Source of the DNA: Viola odorata
Taxonomy: Eukaryota > Streptophyta > Magnoliopsida > Malpighiales > Violaceae
Direction: 5' to 3'
Assembly (NCBI GenBank): GCA_963691705.1
Contig: OY829545.1
Coordinates: forward strand, 27,515,475-27,579,474
Length of the DNA stretch: 64,000 nt
Positions 43,801 to 55,121 of this stretch are shown one piece after another. Positions within the stretch are counted from its first letter, which is position 1; each line of letters begins with the position of its first letter. The notes under the pieces were generated by a model. That model had not been told where the DNA came from. It searched no databases and saw nothing but the letters and a program-made list of their open reading frames with translations. A program made the translations under genes and the position numbers.

Positions 43801-46471
43801 GGAAGTTGTTAAAAAAGAAATAATTAAATTGCTAGATTCGGGTGTAATTTATCCTATTTCTGATAGTAATTGGGTGTCCCCTGTGCAGGTAGTTCCTAAG
43901 AAGACTGGGATTACAGTGATCGAAGGAGAAGATGGGACCTAAAGGACAACAAGAATCCAAAACGGATGGAGGGTATGCATTGACTACCGAAGGCTGAATC
44001 AAGTCACTCGGAAGGACCATTTCCCATTGTCGTTTATCGACCAAATAGTAGAGAGACTTACTGGAAAGTCTCACTACTGCTTCTTGGACGGATACTCGGG
44101 GTTTCATCAAATCCCCGTTGCACCCGAAGACCAAGAAAAGACGACGTTCACTTGCCCATTTGGAACGTTCGCCTACAGACGCATGCCATTTGGGCTGTGC
44201 AATGCGCCTGCAACCTTTCAAAGGTGCATGGTAAGTATATTTTCTGAATATGTAGAGAAGAGCATCGAGGTGTTCATGGATGATTTTACCGTTTACGGTA
44301 ATAATTTCGAACAATGCTTACATAATTTAGAAAATATTTTAAAGAGATGTGTTGATACTTGTTTAGTATTAAACTTTGAAAAATGCCATTTTATGGTGGA
44401 CCAAGGAATTGTCCTTGGCCATGTGATTTCAAAGAAAGGCATTGAAGTTGATCAAGCAAAAATTGACACTATCAAGAACTTACCTTACCCCTCATGCTTG
44501 CGTGAGGTTAGAAGCTTTCTTGGACATGCAGGTTTCTATCACAGGTTCATAAAAGACTTCTCGAAGGTAGCTGAGCCAATGTGCAAGCTACTACAAAAGG
44601 AGGTGGAGTTCAACTTCAATGAGGCATGTCAGAAATCGTTCGAGGAGCTGAAGGAACGATTGACATCAGCACTAATCATCCAAGCACTAGACTGGAGCTT
44701 GCCATTTGAGCTGATGTGTGACGCAAGTGACGCTGCTGTGGGAGCTGTTCTTGGGCAGAAGAAAGGAAAAGATCCGCACGTGATCTATTATGCATCAAAA
44801 ATGATAGATGATGCCCAAAGAAATTACACCACAACCGAAAAAGAACTTTTTGCAATAGTTTTTGCCTTAGAGAAATTTAGATCTTATTTATTGGGCACAA
44901 AAATTATTGTATTTTCTGATCATGCGGCATTGAAATATCTCTTGGTCAAGCATGAGGCCAAACCTAGACTAATCCGATGGATTCTTCTTTTGCAGGAGCA
45001 CAATCTGGAAATTAAGGACAAGAGCGGCAGGGAGAACCTTGTGGCAGACCACCTGAGCCGCTGCCTAGCAGAAGGAGATCTGGAACCAGTAAGGGCAGAA
45101 TTTCCTAATGAAAAACTGTTTTCAATCACACTGTCTAGCCCGGAGTCTAGGCCAAACCCTCAGCCAAACCCGCGCCCATGGTATGCTGAAATCGCGAATT
45201 ACCTTGCAACAGGTAAGCACTATAGGGATATGACTACCTATGAGAGGGTGAAATTCAAACATGACAGTAAGTACTTTGTTTGGGATGATCCATATTTATG
45301 GAAAATAGGTACTGATCAATTACTTAGGAGGTGTGTTCCTCAAAGTGAGACTTTATCCATTTTAAATTTCTGTCATTCTCAAGCATGTGGAGGCCATTTT
45401 GGGGCAAGGAGAACATCCCTAAAAGTTTTAGAGGCTGGTTTTTATTGGCCTAGTATTTTTCAGGACAGTTTCTTGTTTTGTAAAACGTGTCCTGCTTGCC
45501 AAAGAGTGGGGAATATTAGTTCCCGAAATGAAATGCCTATGAATTTTATTCTTTCATGTGAAATTTTTGATTTATGGGGCATAGATTTAATGAGGCCTTT
45601 CCCTACTTCTTTTGGCAATAAATATATTCTCTTGGCTGTGGATTATGTATCTAAATGGATAGAGGTGAAAGCCACCAAAAATGATGATGCTAGAACTGTT
45701 ATTTCCTTCATTAAGTCTAACATCTTGAACAGATTTGGAATTCCTCGTGGGATCATTAGTGATCGAGGAACACACTTCTGCAACAAGATTTTATCTTCTC
45801 TTTTCAGGAAATATGGCATCACACATAGAGGATCCACAGCCTACCACCCTCAATCAAACGGCCAAGCAGAAGTTTCAAATCGAGAGGTGAAATCAGTCTT
45901 GGCCAAGACAGTAGGCCTAGACAAACGCGATTGGAGCCAACGGTTAGATGACGCATTGTGGGCCTACAGAAAAGCCTACAAAGGTCCAATTGGGATGACG
46001 CCTTACAAGCTGGTCTATGGGAAGGCGTGTCACTTGCCAGTAGGGTTGCAACACAAAGCGTATTGGGCTATACTAAAGTGCAACTTGAGCTATGACCAAG
46101 ATGGGCAAGAGAGGAAATTACAACTCCATAAGCTAGAGGAGTTGAGAGACCAAGCCTACGACAATCAGCTGATTGTCAAGATCAGAATGAAGGCTTACCA
46201 TGATAAGAGAATTGTTGGGAAACCTCTCCACATAGGGGAGAAGGTTCTCCTTTATAATTCCCGTTTTAAATTATTTCCTGGAAAACTAAAAACAAGATGG
46301 GAAGGCCCTTTTGTTGTTACTAATATTTACCCACATGGTGCAGTAGATATTAAAAATGAGAAAACAGGTGTCGAGCTCAAGGTGAACGGCCAAAGATTGA
46401 AACCATTCTTCGAAAGTTTCCAGGAAGAAAAGATTTCTGAAAAGGTGGATCTGCCACCTGAGGACAAGTGA
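40805..46471 (+). pseudogene. gag-pol: Athila gag-pol, D copy (one in-frame stop)
   Basis: 1,889 codons in a single frame from ATG 40805 to the stop at 46471, broken only by TAA at 43940-43942, between protease and reverse transcriptase. Order: capsid region (about residues 90-280), zinc knuckle CX2CX4HX4C (about 333-346), Pro/Gln-rich linker, protease with DLGVGINVMSL (Asp near 685; the usual DLGA is altered), RT with FMDD near 1157, RNase H ([16 protein letters not shown]), integrase HHCC finger and DDE core ([27 protein letters not shown]). Encodes the capsid, replication and integration proteins of the element. The TCTTGGCC-type motif is written into gag and integrase codons (VLAKT). Readthrough of the TAA is possible in principle, but in C and E the same place is open, so it is probably a mutation. 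Confidence 0.94.
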
Positions 46472-46513
46472 AGAAAATTTTGAGTCAAGCCTAGGACTTT
46501 AAATAAAGGCGCT

Positions 46514-46533
46514 ACAAGGGAGGCAACCCTTGT
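46514..46533 (+). other. Post-pol stem-loop, loop AGGCAA (element D)
   Basis: ACAAGGG, AGGCAA, CCCTTGT: perfect 7-bp stem 43 nt after the pol stop. C has the same loop on another stem. Confidence 0.62.
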
Positions 46534-47059
46534 TTCTTTACTTTTGTACATTTATTTTATTTTATTTTATTTTATTTTATTTCCTTTTTCTCTTCTATTC
46601 TCATTTTTCTGTTATTTCGATTTCTTTTTATTTTTATTATTAATTGTGAATTTTTGTTCCCTTTGATTCCACTGGGTTGTTTTTGTTTTTCTGGTTATTT
46701 GCAGAAAATTAAGTGTGGGGAAGAACTTTAGGTTGGCCGAGAGCTTGGCCAAACCTTGGGTCTAGACTGTTGAAGACAGTGGGACTCTTTTGGAATAAGT
46801 GGGACACGTGTCAGCGCCGTCATTTATAGCTTTTGAAACAGACAATTTCGAAAAGCAATTAAGTGGAATTAATTGGACGAGGGAAATGAAAAACCGCCAA
46901 CTCTATGTATTCTCCTACCCCTCTGACACTCCATTACCCACGTTTCCAACAAAAATCGGACTCCCACCTCAACATTCTTTCTCTTCTTCTTCCCCAAAAA
47001 TCACGAAATCTCCAGAAAACCTAAAAATTCAAAATCAGCCTCTTCTTCTCAAACCAACC
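46534..47059 (+). promoter_or_regulatory. Spacer before third ORF with a candidate splice acceptor
   Basis: T-rich tract ending TGGTTATTTGCAG (AG at 46703-46704), a good plant 3' splice site, followed by AAGTGTGGGG (46711-46720). It could serve a spliced message for the third ORF; inference only. The frame of the third ORF is open upstream to 46799. Confidence 0.4.
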
Positions 47060-49273
47060 ATGAACCCGGAAAATTCCAACCACTCCCCCAACCTTCGTGA
47101 AATTCCAGTTGAGAGCGACGACTTACGTGGCGAAGCTTCCCCCGTAGCTCCTCCAGAGAACACATCCTCCGTTCGCCGTCGCCTTCGGAAGATGATTGTT
47201 GAGGACGAGGAAGAAGATGCGACCAACGCAGCGGCAGAGTCAGAGGACAGCGTCAGAGGCACAGACCAGGCAGTCATCTTGAGTGACGAAGACTTCGATG
47301 ACGTGCCGCTAATCAGAAGGATGCAGTCTTCGAAGCCCACCGTCACGGAAGAGAGAGAGGAGCGGCGGGAGAATCGGAAAAGGACGCGTGCAGAACAGGC
47401 TGCAAAGGAGACAATTCAACCACCACTCACCGCGAAAGAAACCCCTGTTTCGCCACCTCCGGCGAAAGCCACCGCAGCCGCCGCCGCGCTGCTGAAAAAG
47501 CCTGGCGGCCGTGTGAAGCAAGTGGCACACAAGCTGCCTTCAGGGAAAAAGTCGGCAAGAATCAGAATTTCGCCGCAGGTCTCGGCTGAGAAAGAATCCC
47601 CAAAACCTAAGAAAGCCAAAACCAGTGCCGGCCCATCCACCGCCAAAAGCTAAGGGAAGAAGAAAGTGATTGAGGAAGCAAAGGATGATGATGAAGACAT
47701 TCCAGTCTTGGCCAAGACTGCTAAGGTACCTTCTCTCCCTCATTTGCACACACTGAAAGGCTGGCTCAAATTTGACACGCCAGACCTTAAATCTAAATTG
47801 CTTGATGTGCATTTCTGTGATATCCCTGCATTTGCTAGGCTAGATTTTGATTTTCTTGATCAGATGGGCTTACGAGATAAAATTAGGGAATATGTGTTTG
47901 CCATTGGTTGGGTCCCCTTCATGTCTGTTGAGTGTGATGCCTATACTGAGTTGTGCCTAGAATTTCACACAACTTTCTGGTTTGATGAGGCTACCTTGTA
48001 TGTTAGAGGTAGGGATAAACCGAATCTTGCTGTTGCTGATGTGATTAACTTTCGCCTGTGCAATAAATGGAATCACTTGTCTGTTAATGCTTTCAATTCC
48101 TTGTTAGGATTTGCTCACAGTGATGAGGCTGTTGTTGATTATCCCACTGATTGGGATAAGAATGCAACCTTTAGAGAGGTCATAGGTGACCCTAATGCTA
48201 CTTTTGATAGGAACTCTAAGGCACATGCAATTTTGAACCCTGCCCTTCGTATGCTCCACAGAACCTTGTCTATTAACCTTTAGGGGAAGACAAAGGTTTC
48301 TGGGAATCTAGCTAAATCAGAACTCTTTTTGTTATGGTGTATTTTGCACCAGAAAAATGTCAATTTAGGTCTTTATTTGGTTCAACAATTGCATGATCGT
48401 GAGTCCATCTCTAAACTGATTTTAGGATCACTGATAACTTGGCTCGCTATTCACACTGCTGATCTTGATCTTGCCTCTGCTGATTTACATAAATGTTGTT
48501 CCCCAAAAATTCTGGATTTGAGAGCCTTCGACCAAATGGGATACTTTCATTTGGAAGGAGAGTTTGTTGCTTGTAATACAGGTTTCACACCAGTGGGAGA
48601 GCACATTTTCTCAAAGAAAAACGAAGGGAAGTACAAGCTAAGACCAGTAAAGATCCCTGGAGAGGCAGCAGAGGATGTTCCTGCCCAGGATCTAGGCCAA
48701 GACATCGGCCAAGATCCTCCCATTGCAGACCAACCAACAGAGGTCGCTGATCTAGGCCAAGCTTCAGGCCAAGACCCCTCAACCAGTAATTCCAGCGACC
48801 CTCCTGCTTGGGCAAAAGCACTTCAGGACCAGCAGCTGCTCATCCTCGAGCAGCAGAAGATTATCTTGGACCGTCTAGGCCAAGACAAGCCCCAAGACAG
48901 GCCACAAGAGCCTCCTACCGGAGAAGCAGTTGAGGAAGTCCCACGCTGGGGCAAGCTGCTAATCGATAGCCAGAAGGAAATCATGGACTTCCTAGGCCGC
49001 CACCAGGCCTATTTAGAAGGCCACCACAAGTGCCAAGGTGTCGTGGAGAGAGCCATCGGGCAAATCTGCAAGAAAGTGTTTGAGCACTTGATCACCAGCA
49101 GTGACTCCGAGTCATCTAACGAAGAGGAGGATCCCAAAACACCTGTAGCAGCACAGCAACGGCAGCCGCCTGTCCCCCCTTCTGCTCCACAAAATCCACC
49201 AAGTTCACAGCCACCTCCAGACCAGCGTCTAGGCCAAACTTCAGGCCAAGACGCCAAGACTCCAACAGCATGA
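47060..49273 (+). pseudogene. Athila third ORF (env-position), D copy
   Basis: 738 codons in one frame from ATG 47060 (MNPENSNHSPN) to TGA 49273, with stops at 47651-47653 (TAA) and 48281-48283 (TAG). The N-terminal part is charged and contains an Ala/Lys/Pro-rich basic zone. The conserved domain follows the first stop (LHTLKGWLKFD, ELCLEFHTTFWFDEATL, NFRLCNKWNHLSVNAFN, ELFLLWCILHQKN). The C-terminal 200 codons are Gln/Pro-rich and built partly from the dispersed motif, read here as DLGQDIGQD, DLGQASGQD, RLGQTSGQD. No transmembrane segment is evident from this start. Same family as the ORFs of C and E; biochemical function unknown. Confidence 0.86.
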
Positions 49274-49350
49274 ACTGCTTTTTGCCCCCAGGTCATTTCT
49301 GTCCTTTCTTTTATTTTTGTCTTTTATTTGTCTCTCCACACAATGAGGAC
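49274..49350 (+). other. 3' UTR of element D, first part, and left target duplication of E
   Basis: Short T-rich segment ending in ACACAATG AGGAC (49338-49350). The AGGAC at 49346-49350 is repeated at 62384-62388 across element E. Confidence 0.9.
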
Positions 49351-50987
49351 TGATCGTCACTCAAATATTCTTAAATTTATCCTGATGCCTAAATGCACAA
49401 ATAAATGTGTACAGAGCAAGACAGGGTCGAACCACAAAGATTGAAGGACTAACTTGTTAGTGAAGATGTATGACAAGGCAATGTGCAACAGATCTAACCA
49501 AAGTAACAGTAAGGGGGGTTTTATGTTGATTAATAAATTAATCAACGCAGAGTAGGGGAGCTAACAAAACAGAAGTGGAAAGTACTTATCTAGGGCACGT
49601 AAGTAAATCGTAATCCAGGGCAAGAAATGTAAAGTGTTATCCAGAGCAAGAGATGTAAACAGACCGAATGCGGGAAAAGTAACGAAAAGGATATTAATCA
49701 AATGAGACGAGATCTTAGCGAAAGGTGCTCCCTTGGGTTGTTTTCTAGGTCGGCTAGTCATTGGTGCAGAAGTTTTCCAGACTCATGTGCAGATCTGCTA
49801 TAGGGACCGCGTTTCCACACCGCATCCCCTGCTTACCTTCGTAGATAAAAGTCACCCCCCGTTTCCACATATGAGATGACCTTGACGTTCACCCATCCTC
49901 CCAGCTACCTTCCTTGTCATCAAAAGGTAGCCTTGACCGTCCGGCCTGTCACGGCTCGAAGTAGGGAGGCTAAATTCAGAACGCCCATGAAGGAGAGGTA
50001 AGACAGATCTAGGGCGCGATAGCTCAGCTTGTCAGACTCGTATCGCATACCCTAGATAACTGTTTACCCCTAGGTGAGGCCTCTCGCGCTGCCTCCCCTA
50101 GGTGTCTGCTCTAACTCCAGGGCTTCGCGTCAGTTATAACCCTGGAATATGACGTTACTCATGCAGAAATACTAAAAGATGATCAAGCTCTTAACATCTC
50201 TAGACGAGCATGTAATGAAATCGGTAAACAGTCATGTGTCACAAGGGAATATATTAAGCATGCATTAGACCTCTTAGCCAAACCCTACAACCCGTGGAAC
50301 ACCCTTCACCAAGAAAGGGGTATTTAGCTACTCATACTATAGTATAAACAGTAGGTATATATAATCATACAATGATAAAACAAGGAAAGTAAAAAGGGAG
50401 TAGAGTAAACTGATAGATTAATTAATAATCAAAGAGGAAAGTTGTTGACAATGGCTGCTCTTGGTTGAGAAGAGGAGATGATCCCCAGAAAATAAGCACT
50501 GAAATTAATGTAAGAAATTATCCCTTGGAACAGTCGTCCTTACAAAACCCTAAAACTATGCTTATATAGCCTAAGCCTAGCTAGGAGACAAAACAGCTAA
50601 GGGGAGAGGAAGGATCAATGAGGGCGTGACAGCACACGTCCTTGCAAAAAGAATATTCTGGGATTCCTGGCACGTCTGCTATCTTCTGGAAGCGCCTGGG
50701 ATTCCGTGCGGATCTCAGAAGATGCTCTCTTTGGAAGAAGGCTCAGAACTGTCGAGGCCTTGAGACAGCGCACTGGTCTGGTTCGCGTCGAGGTCTTGAC
50801 AACGTTCTTTCTTCTAGACCTGGAAAATGGAATTCCTCAGAAATGCTCTAAAATAGCTTCTTTTCGGCCTTTTCCCTTCCTTGATGCTAATCTGCAAATA
50901 AGATTGAAATGAGGGTCAAATCGCAACATCGAGCCCCCGAAAGGGCTAGAAAGGAGGGTAAAACCGAGAGCATGAAACGTGCTATCA
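49351..50987 (-). repeat. 3' LTR of element E
   Basis: 1637 bp, plus-strand ends TGATCGTCAC and CGTGCTATCA. On the minus strand a TATATAAG promoter tract (50568-50561) lies in the stem-loop GCTTA/TAAGC (50560-50576). Confidence 0.95.
49851..50146 (-). other. LTR stem-loop series (element E)
   Basis: Stems: GTCACC/GATGAC (49851/49875; GTCACC/GGTGAC perfect in the other LTR, 61246/61270), CCTCCC/GGGAGG (49897/49964) enclosing GCTACCTT/AAGGTAGC (49904/49924), CTAGGG-GCGATA/TATCGC-CCCTAG (50009-50055), CCTAGG-GAGGC/GCCTC-CCTAGG (50069-50102) and TCCAGGG/CCCTGGA (50116/50140). They lie about 400-700 nt downstream of the TATA tract, so in the transcribed R/U5 part. Confidence 0.65.
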
Positions 50988-51026
50988 AACATCCCCACAC
51001 TGCCCCTATGCTCGCCCTCGAGCATA
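50988..51026 (-). promoter_or_regulatory. PPT with upstream stem-loop (element E)
   Basis: Sense: TATGCTCG, loop AGGG, CGAGCATA (51026-51007), then AGTGTGGGG (51001-50993) and GATGTT before the LTR. Confidence 0.8.
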
Positions 51027-52614
51027 AACAAAATTGGAAAACACCTCATTCCTAAACATACATAATCAACTTCCAACACCTAGAATTGGCATACCATCCT
51101 ACAAACTACACCCAACCAGAACACATACAGACCTAGAAAACGCCTGCATCAGGCTGATAGAATAACGACCCTATCAACCAGACTTTTCCATATCTAGCCT
51201 AGTCACCAGCAGTCCTCACAAAGATGCGCATTTACACTCATACTCAGAATAAAATATGTGTTTAGGCTAGCACTCATGAATGCAATTAACACAACACAGG
51301 CATGGTTTGCATGTCAATCCGAGTACTGTAGAACACATGCATGGGCAATCAACAATCGGGAAAACATCGCATCAGCAAGAAGAAATAAATGGGGTCGAAG
51401 GAGTTAGAAAGGTGAAAGAGGGGAGTAGGAGATGAACAGAAGAGAAATGAGGGGAGAAAAGAAGGAAAGAAAAGAAAGAACCAGGCAAAACCTGGTTGGA
51501 TCCCTTGGCTGGGAAAAAGCGAAAGGCCAGGCAGCTTTCATCAAGGGCACGAGGTGATTCGGGGGCTAGACAAGGATCTTCTTTCGGGGTCAGGAAAGTC
51601 TTCAAATTGAAGCTTCAGATGTGGATGCTTTTTCTTGGACGCTCGGTGCCTTTCCCCTCTTCTTTTGAGATAAAATTATTAATAATTTTTTTTTTTATAG
51701 AGTAAACCGGAGATGGCCCTTGATTTGGTTCCAGCATCGATGGTGACTTATTTTTCGCTTCCCCACACTTGAATGTTTTAGGGGCTCGAATTGTATGAAT
51801 GGTCTAAGGCTCAAGACTCTCTTATCTTGCCCTAGACTCCTGCTTTTTTTTCTGAAGTCTTTTGCTTTTATCTTCCTTCCCCACACTTAAACTCGTCTGC
51901 TCACTTTAGGTGTCTAGCCCTCGACGTTACCCTCAACAATTGCTACCTCACCTGCCAAGGAAAAAGATCAAGAAAAGGCAAATGGTTAGGAAAGAGTATG
52001 AAAAGAAGGGGGATGTCGGGGGCTCGAAAAGAAAAGAGAGGGAGATGGAAGAAAAGAAGGAAAGAGACATTGATGCGAAGTTTTCTGTCATTTCTAAGCT
52101 TTCCCATGTCCTAACAGTGACTATACCCAGGGATATCATGCAAACTTAGATTGCTCTTAGCTAAGCATTTTTCTCAAAAATAAAAGGCATGAAGTTCAAA
52201 TATGCTCACGGGATCAAATTATGACTACTGGTGTCGTGGCCTAGATATAGATATAAGGGCTAGCAGGTCTAAAAATGCATGTTCAGGCGTAAGTGCTATG
52301 GATGTCATGCTTTTTCTATGCATCAAAAGTTGAAAAACACATGCCAAAAATGAGGGTTTGAAAATTTTCCTAGCATGGCTAAAAATAAAATCCGAAGATC
52401 ATGCAAACATGCAGCAAACGTAAAAATAAACATGCAAACACACAGACAAAATGCATAAATAACTCCCTCCCCACACTTAGGCAGCGCATTGTCCTCAATG
52501 CGGGGAGAGTATAAGAAGGAGTTCAAGAAATATAAGTACAGTACATAGTAAAAACAGTAAAATTGTTCAGTGCCCCTTTCGGGGGCTGGAGTGATGAAAT
52601 TGTTCGGGGGTGGG
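51027..52614 (-). other. 3' untranslated region of element E
   Basis: About 1.6 kb with no credible gene. AAGTGTGGGG occurs in sense at 51770-51761, 51888-51879 and 52478-52469. TTCGGGGGCT-type motifs recur (51559, 51583, 52017, 52578). Confidence 0.7.
52469..52502 (-). other. Post-ORF stem-loop with PPT-like motif (element E)
   Basis: Sense: CGCATTG, loop AGGA, CAATGCG (52502-52485), spacer 6 nt, AAGTGTGGGG (52478-52469), about 110 nt after the third-ORF stop. Confidence 0.65.
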
Positions 52615-54561
52615 TTACTGGGGTGGCAAATTCCTCCGGGCAACTTCAGCCGTCAAAGCCTGAAGTTCCCGCAAGATAAGCTGGAGAAGCCTCGTCTGGG
52701 TCGGGTCATAGACGATGAGAGGAGTCGGGGGCTGGTTTCCTGATGCAGTATGCTGGCCTTGTCGAGCTGCTTCTGCTTGAGGCACTTGCTTTTCGGGGGC
52801 TGGAGGAATGGCATTAGAGCGGGGGTCCGAAAGATCTGGATAGTCAAAGATACCGTCATTCTTGGTCCCGAAAACCTTCTCCGTTGCTGGGGCACAACCT
52901 GGATAAAAGCTCAACACACCACGTAAGAGACATAAATGGCCCATGACATCCAAGGTTCGGATATCCAAATCCTTGAATGCCAGGGGCTCAGAAAGGTTAC
53001 TAGCAGCCAGGTCAATATTACGCATTTTCACAGCAAATAGGGAGATAAGGGATCCAAAAATAGGCCCACGGCCACCATTTAATACATGCAAGACACCCGA
53101 AGCTACCCAAAAACCTAGATTGACCCTTCGTTTGTGCTTCATGCACCATAAAAAGAAAAGTTCCTGCACAGATATCTGTCCCGAGGAACCAAATCTTGCG
53201 GAAAAGGTGAGGGCTAGATACCGGTGCAGGATACGCAATGCAGGGTCAACAATTTCATGGGCTTTACTACCCTTAGCATCATATTGAACATTAGGCTTAT
53301 TGGTTAGTTCCCGAAAAGCAGCAGTAGCATCAAAAACATAAGGGATAACAGTTAAGGCATTTTTATACCGAGGGGTATTCAGTTCATCATTTTTAACAAA
53401 ACCTAACCAGCAATTAAATTCACCCAGTGTCAGATGCTCCCATTTTGTGGCTAGTCTAAAGTTGATCAAACCAGGGGTAGAGGAATTTGGACCGACTTTA
53501 CCCTTGGGCCTAAAAGTGCCATCTACCCAAAAAGTAGTAAAAAAATCAAGGGAAAGCTCGACATAGGTCGGGTGCTCCAAATAGAACAGAGATTCCCAAC
53601 CAATGTTGGTCACATAATCTCTGATCCTGGACTCAATGCCCATCTTAGCAAGAAATTCAAAATCCAGGCGCGCACATGAGCTAACGCCCTTGGAATTCAG
53701 CAAAGTCAACTTGTCAAGAGAAGGTTTATCATTAAAGACAATCCATTCATGGGGTGAAGAAAGGTCAGAAGTCACCTTGTGTGAGCCGGATCTGGGGATA
53801 GATGAAGGCGTTGGGGTCTCGACCTCGACATCCTCATCTGTTTCGGGGGCCCGAAGCTTCTTGGAGCTCGAGGGCTTGCCGGCAGTGGTGGCTGAAAGCT
53901 TCCTCTTGAGACTCACCGATGTATTGACTGCAGCTTTGGACTTCCCCTTCTTCGCGGCTGATCTTGCCGCGGCTGCTTTCTGGGCCTCAAGATCTTCCTC
54001 CTCTTCGTCTCCCTCAACTTCTCCACTTTCCCCAGTTCCCTCCTCTATAACCTCATCCTCCTGGCCAGTACCCGTCTCTGCTTGGTCTTCCATGACCTCG
54101 GCTTCTTCGTCTGAGACTAGGATGTCCTGGAGGACCTCCTCCACCGTTAAGGCAGGCTGGGGAGATATGAAACGATTAAAGGCAGCGTCTAGGGGCGACT
54201 GCTTGGATGATGTAGATGGCTTTTTGGGCTTGGGCTTGGGCTTGGCCGTGGACAATCCAGGAGGGAGCTTCACCATATGGCCGCCTCTGGTGGTTGTCAT
54301 GGTCGGAGGAACAGAGCCTGTGACTTCTATATCGTCTTCCACCGGGGTAAACTCTCTGATCTGCTCCACGGTTGTGGGTGAAACTACCGTGGGAGAGGGA
54401 AGGGGTCGTGGCTTGACAGACGGTGGTGTGGCTGTTTTGTATGAAGCCGAGTTTGGTGTAGCTGACTGGGATCTGGATCTGGAAGGAACGGGGCTCGAAG
54501 TGTCCACGGGCTTAGGTCCGGCAGCATTTTTGCGGGCTGGCTTTTTAGTCTTAGGTGTCAT
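52615..54561 (-). CDS. Athila third ORF (env-position), E copy, intact
   Basis: 648 residues from ATG 54561 (MTPKTKKPARKNAAG) to the stop at 52615, the only unbroken third ORF here. Residues about 1-110 are Ser/Thr/Pro-rich and basic; an acidic tract (about 155-190) precedes a Lys/Arg-rich, possibly nuclear-targeting zone (KKGKSK, SLKRK). The conserved putative plant transposon protein domain spans about 260-560 (SPHEWIVFNDKPSLDKL, YVELSLDFFTTFWVD, NFRLATKWEHLTLGEFN, VQELFFLWCMKHKRRVNLGF). The C-terminus is Pro/Gln-rich. The frame stays open upstream to 54984 with a strongly hydrophobic stretch (LYIFLPFPFPMILFLL), which would add a membrane or signal segment if translation began there; I prefer the internal ATG because it matches the C start. 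Function unknown. Confidence 0.85.
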   Translation of the reverse strand: MTPKTKKPARKNAAGPKPVDTSSPVPSRSRSQSATPNSASYKTATPPSVKPRPLPSPTVVSPTTVEQIREFTPVEDDIEVTGSVPPTMTTTRGGHMVKLPPGLSTAKPKPKPKKPSTSSKQSPLDAAFNRFISPQPALTVEEVLQDILVSDEEAEVMEDQAETGTGQEDEVIEEGTGESGEVEGDEEEEDLEAQKAAAARSAAKKGKSKAAVNTSVSLKRKLSATTAGKPSSSKKLRAPETDEDVEVETPTPSSIPRSGSHKVTSDLSSPHEWIVFNDKPSLDKLTLLNSKGVSSCARLDFEFLAKMGIESRIRDYVTNIGWESLFYLEHPTYVELSLDFFTTFWVDGTFRPKGKVGPNSSTPGLINFRLATKWEHLTLGEFNCWLGFVKNDELNTPRYKNALTVIPYVFDATAAFRELTNKPNVQYDAKGSKAHEIVDPALRILHRYLALTFSARFGSSGQISVQELFFLWCMKHKRRVNLGFWVASGVLHVLNGGRGPIFGSLISLFAVKMRNIDLAASNLSEPLAFKDLDIRTLDVMGHLCLLRGVLSFYPGCAPATEKVFGTKNDGIFDYPDLSDPRSNAIPPAPEKQVPQAEAARQGQHTASGNQPPTPLIVYDPTQTRLLQLILRELQALTAEVARRNLPPQ

Positions 54562-55121
54562 TGATGGTGAGTGTAGTGAGAAAGATGGCAGTAATGGAGG
54601 TGGGAGTGAAGAGAGGATAGGGTTGCGTGTTTGGTGAGGGAGAGAGGTGAAAGTGATAGGGTTGAAAGTGATATGAGTGAAAATTTGTGGGAGCGTGGGA
54701 GAGAGAGTGGAAATCACAGCTGGCAATAAATGGCGCAGCTTTGCATTGATGAGGTCTGCATTTTCTGCGGCTTGACAGGCTACGTGGCACCCTGGGCGTG
54801 GAGCACGATGACCCACGCGTATCCCAACTGCCCAAAAAGGATAGCAACTTTTAAATTTCAAAACGGCAGTTGGTACATTTAAGATACGAACAAAAAGAAA
54901 GAATAAAGGTGAGTTAATGTTAATTAAAAGGAATAAAATCATAGGGAAAGGGAAAGGTAAGAATATATACAAGGAATAAAACATGGAAATAAAATCAACA
55001 AAAATCAGAGAATCCGAAAGGTGGCAGAGAAGATAAGGGAGAGAGAAAGGATACAGATGGCATATAAAATGCCTCCAACGTGGTCCAGTTACTCGTCGGG
55101 ACCTCGACGTGCTTTGATACT

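Noticed and set aside
43940..43942. Programmed stop readthrough between protease and RT in D
   Set aside because: C and E are open at the same position, so a point mutation is the simpler reading.
53636..54637. 333-codon frame antisense to the E third ORF
   Set aside because: Shadow of a Ser/Thr/Pro-rich coding region on the opposite strand; no recognisable domain.
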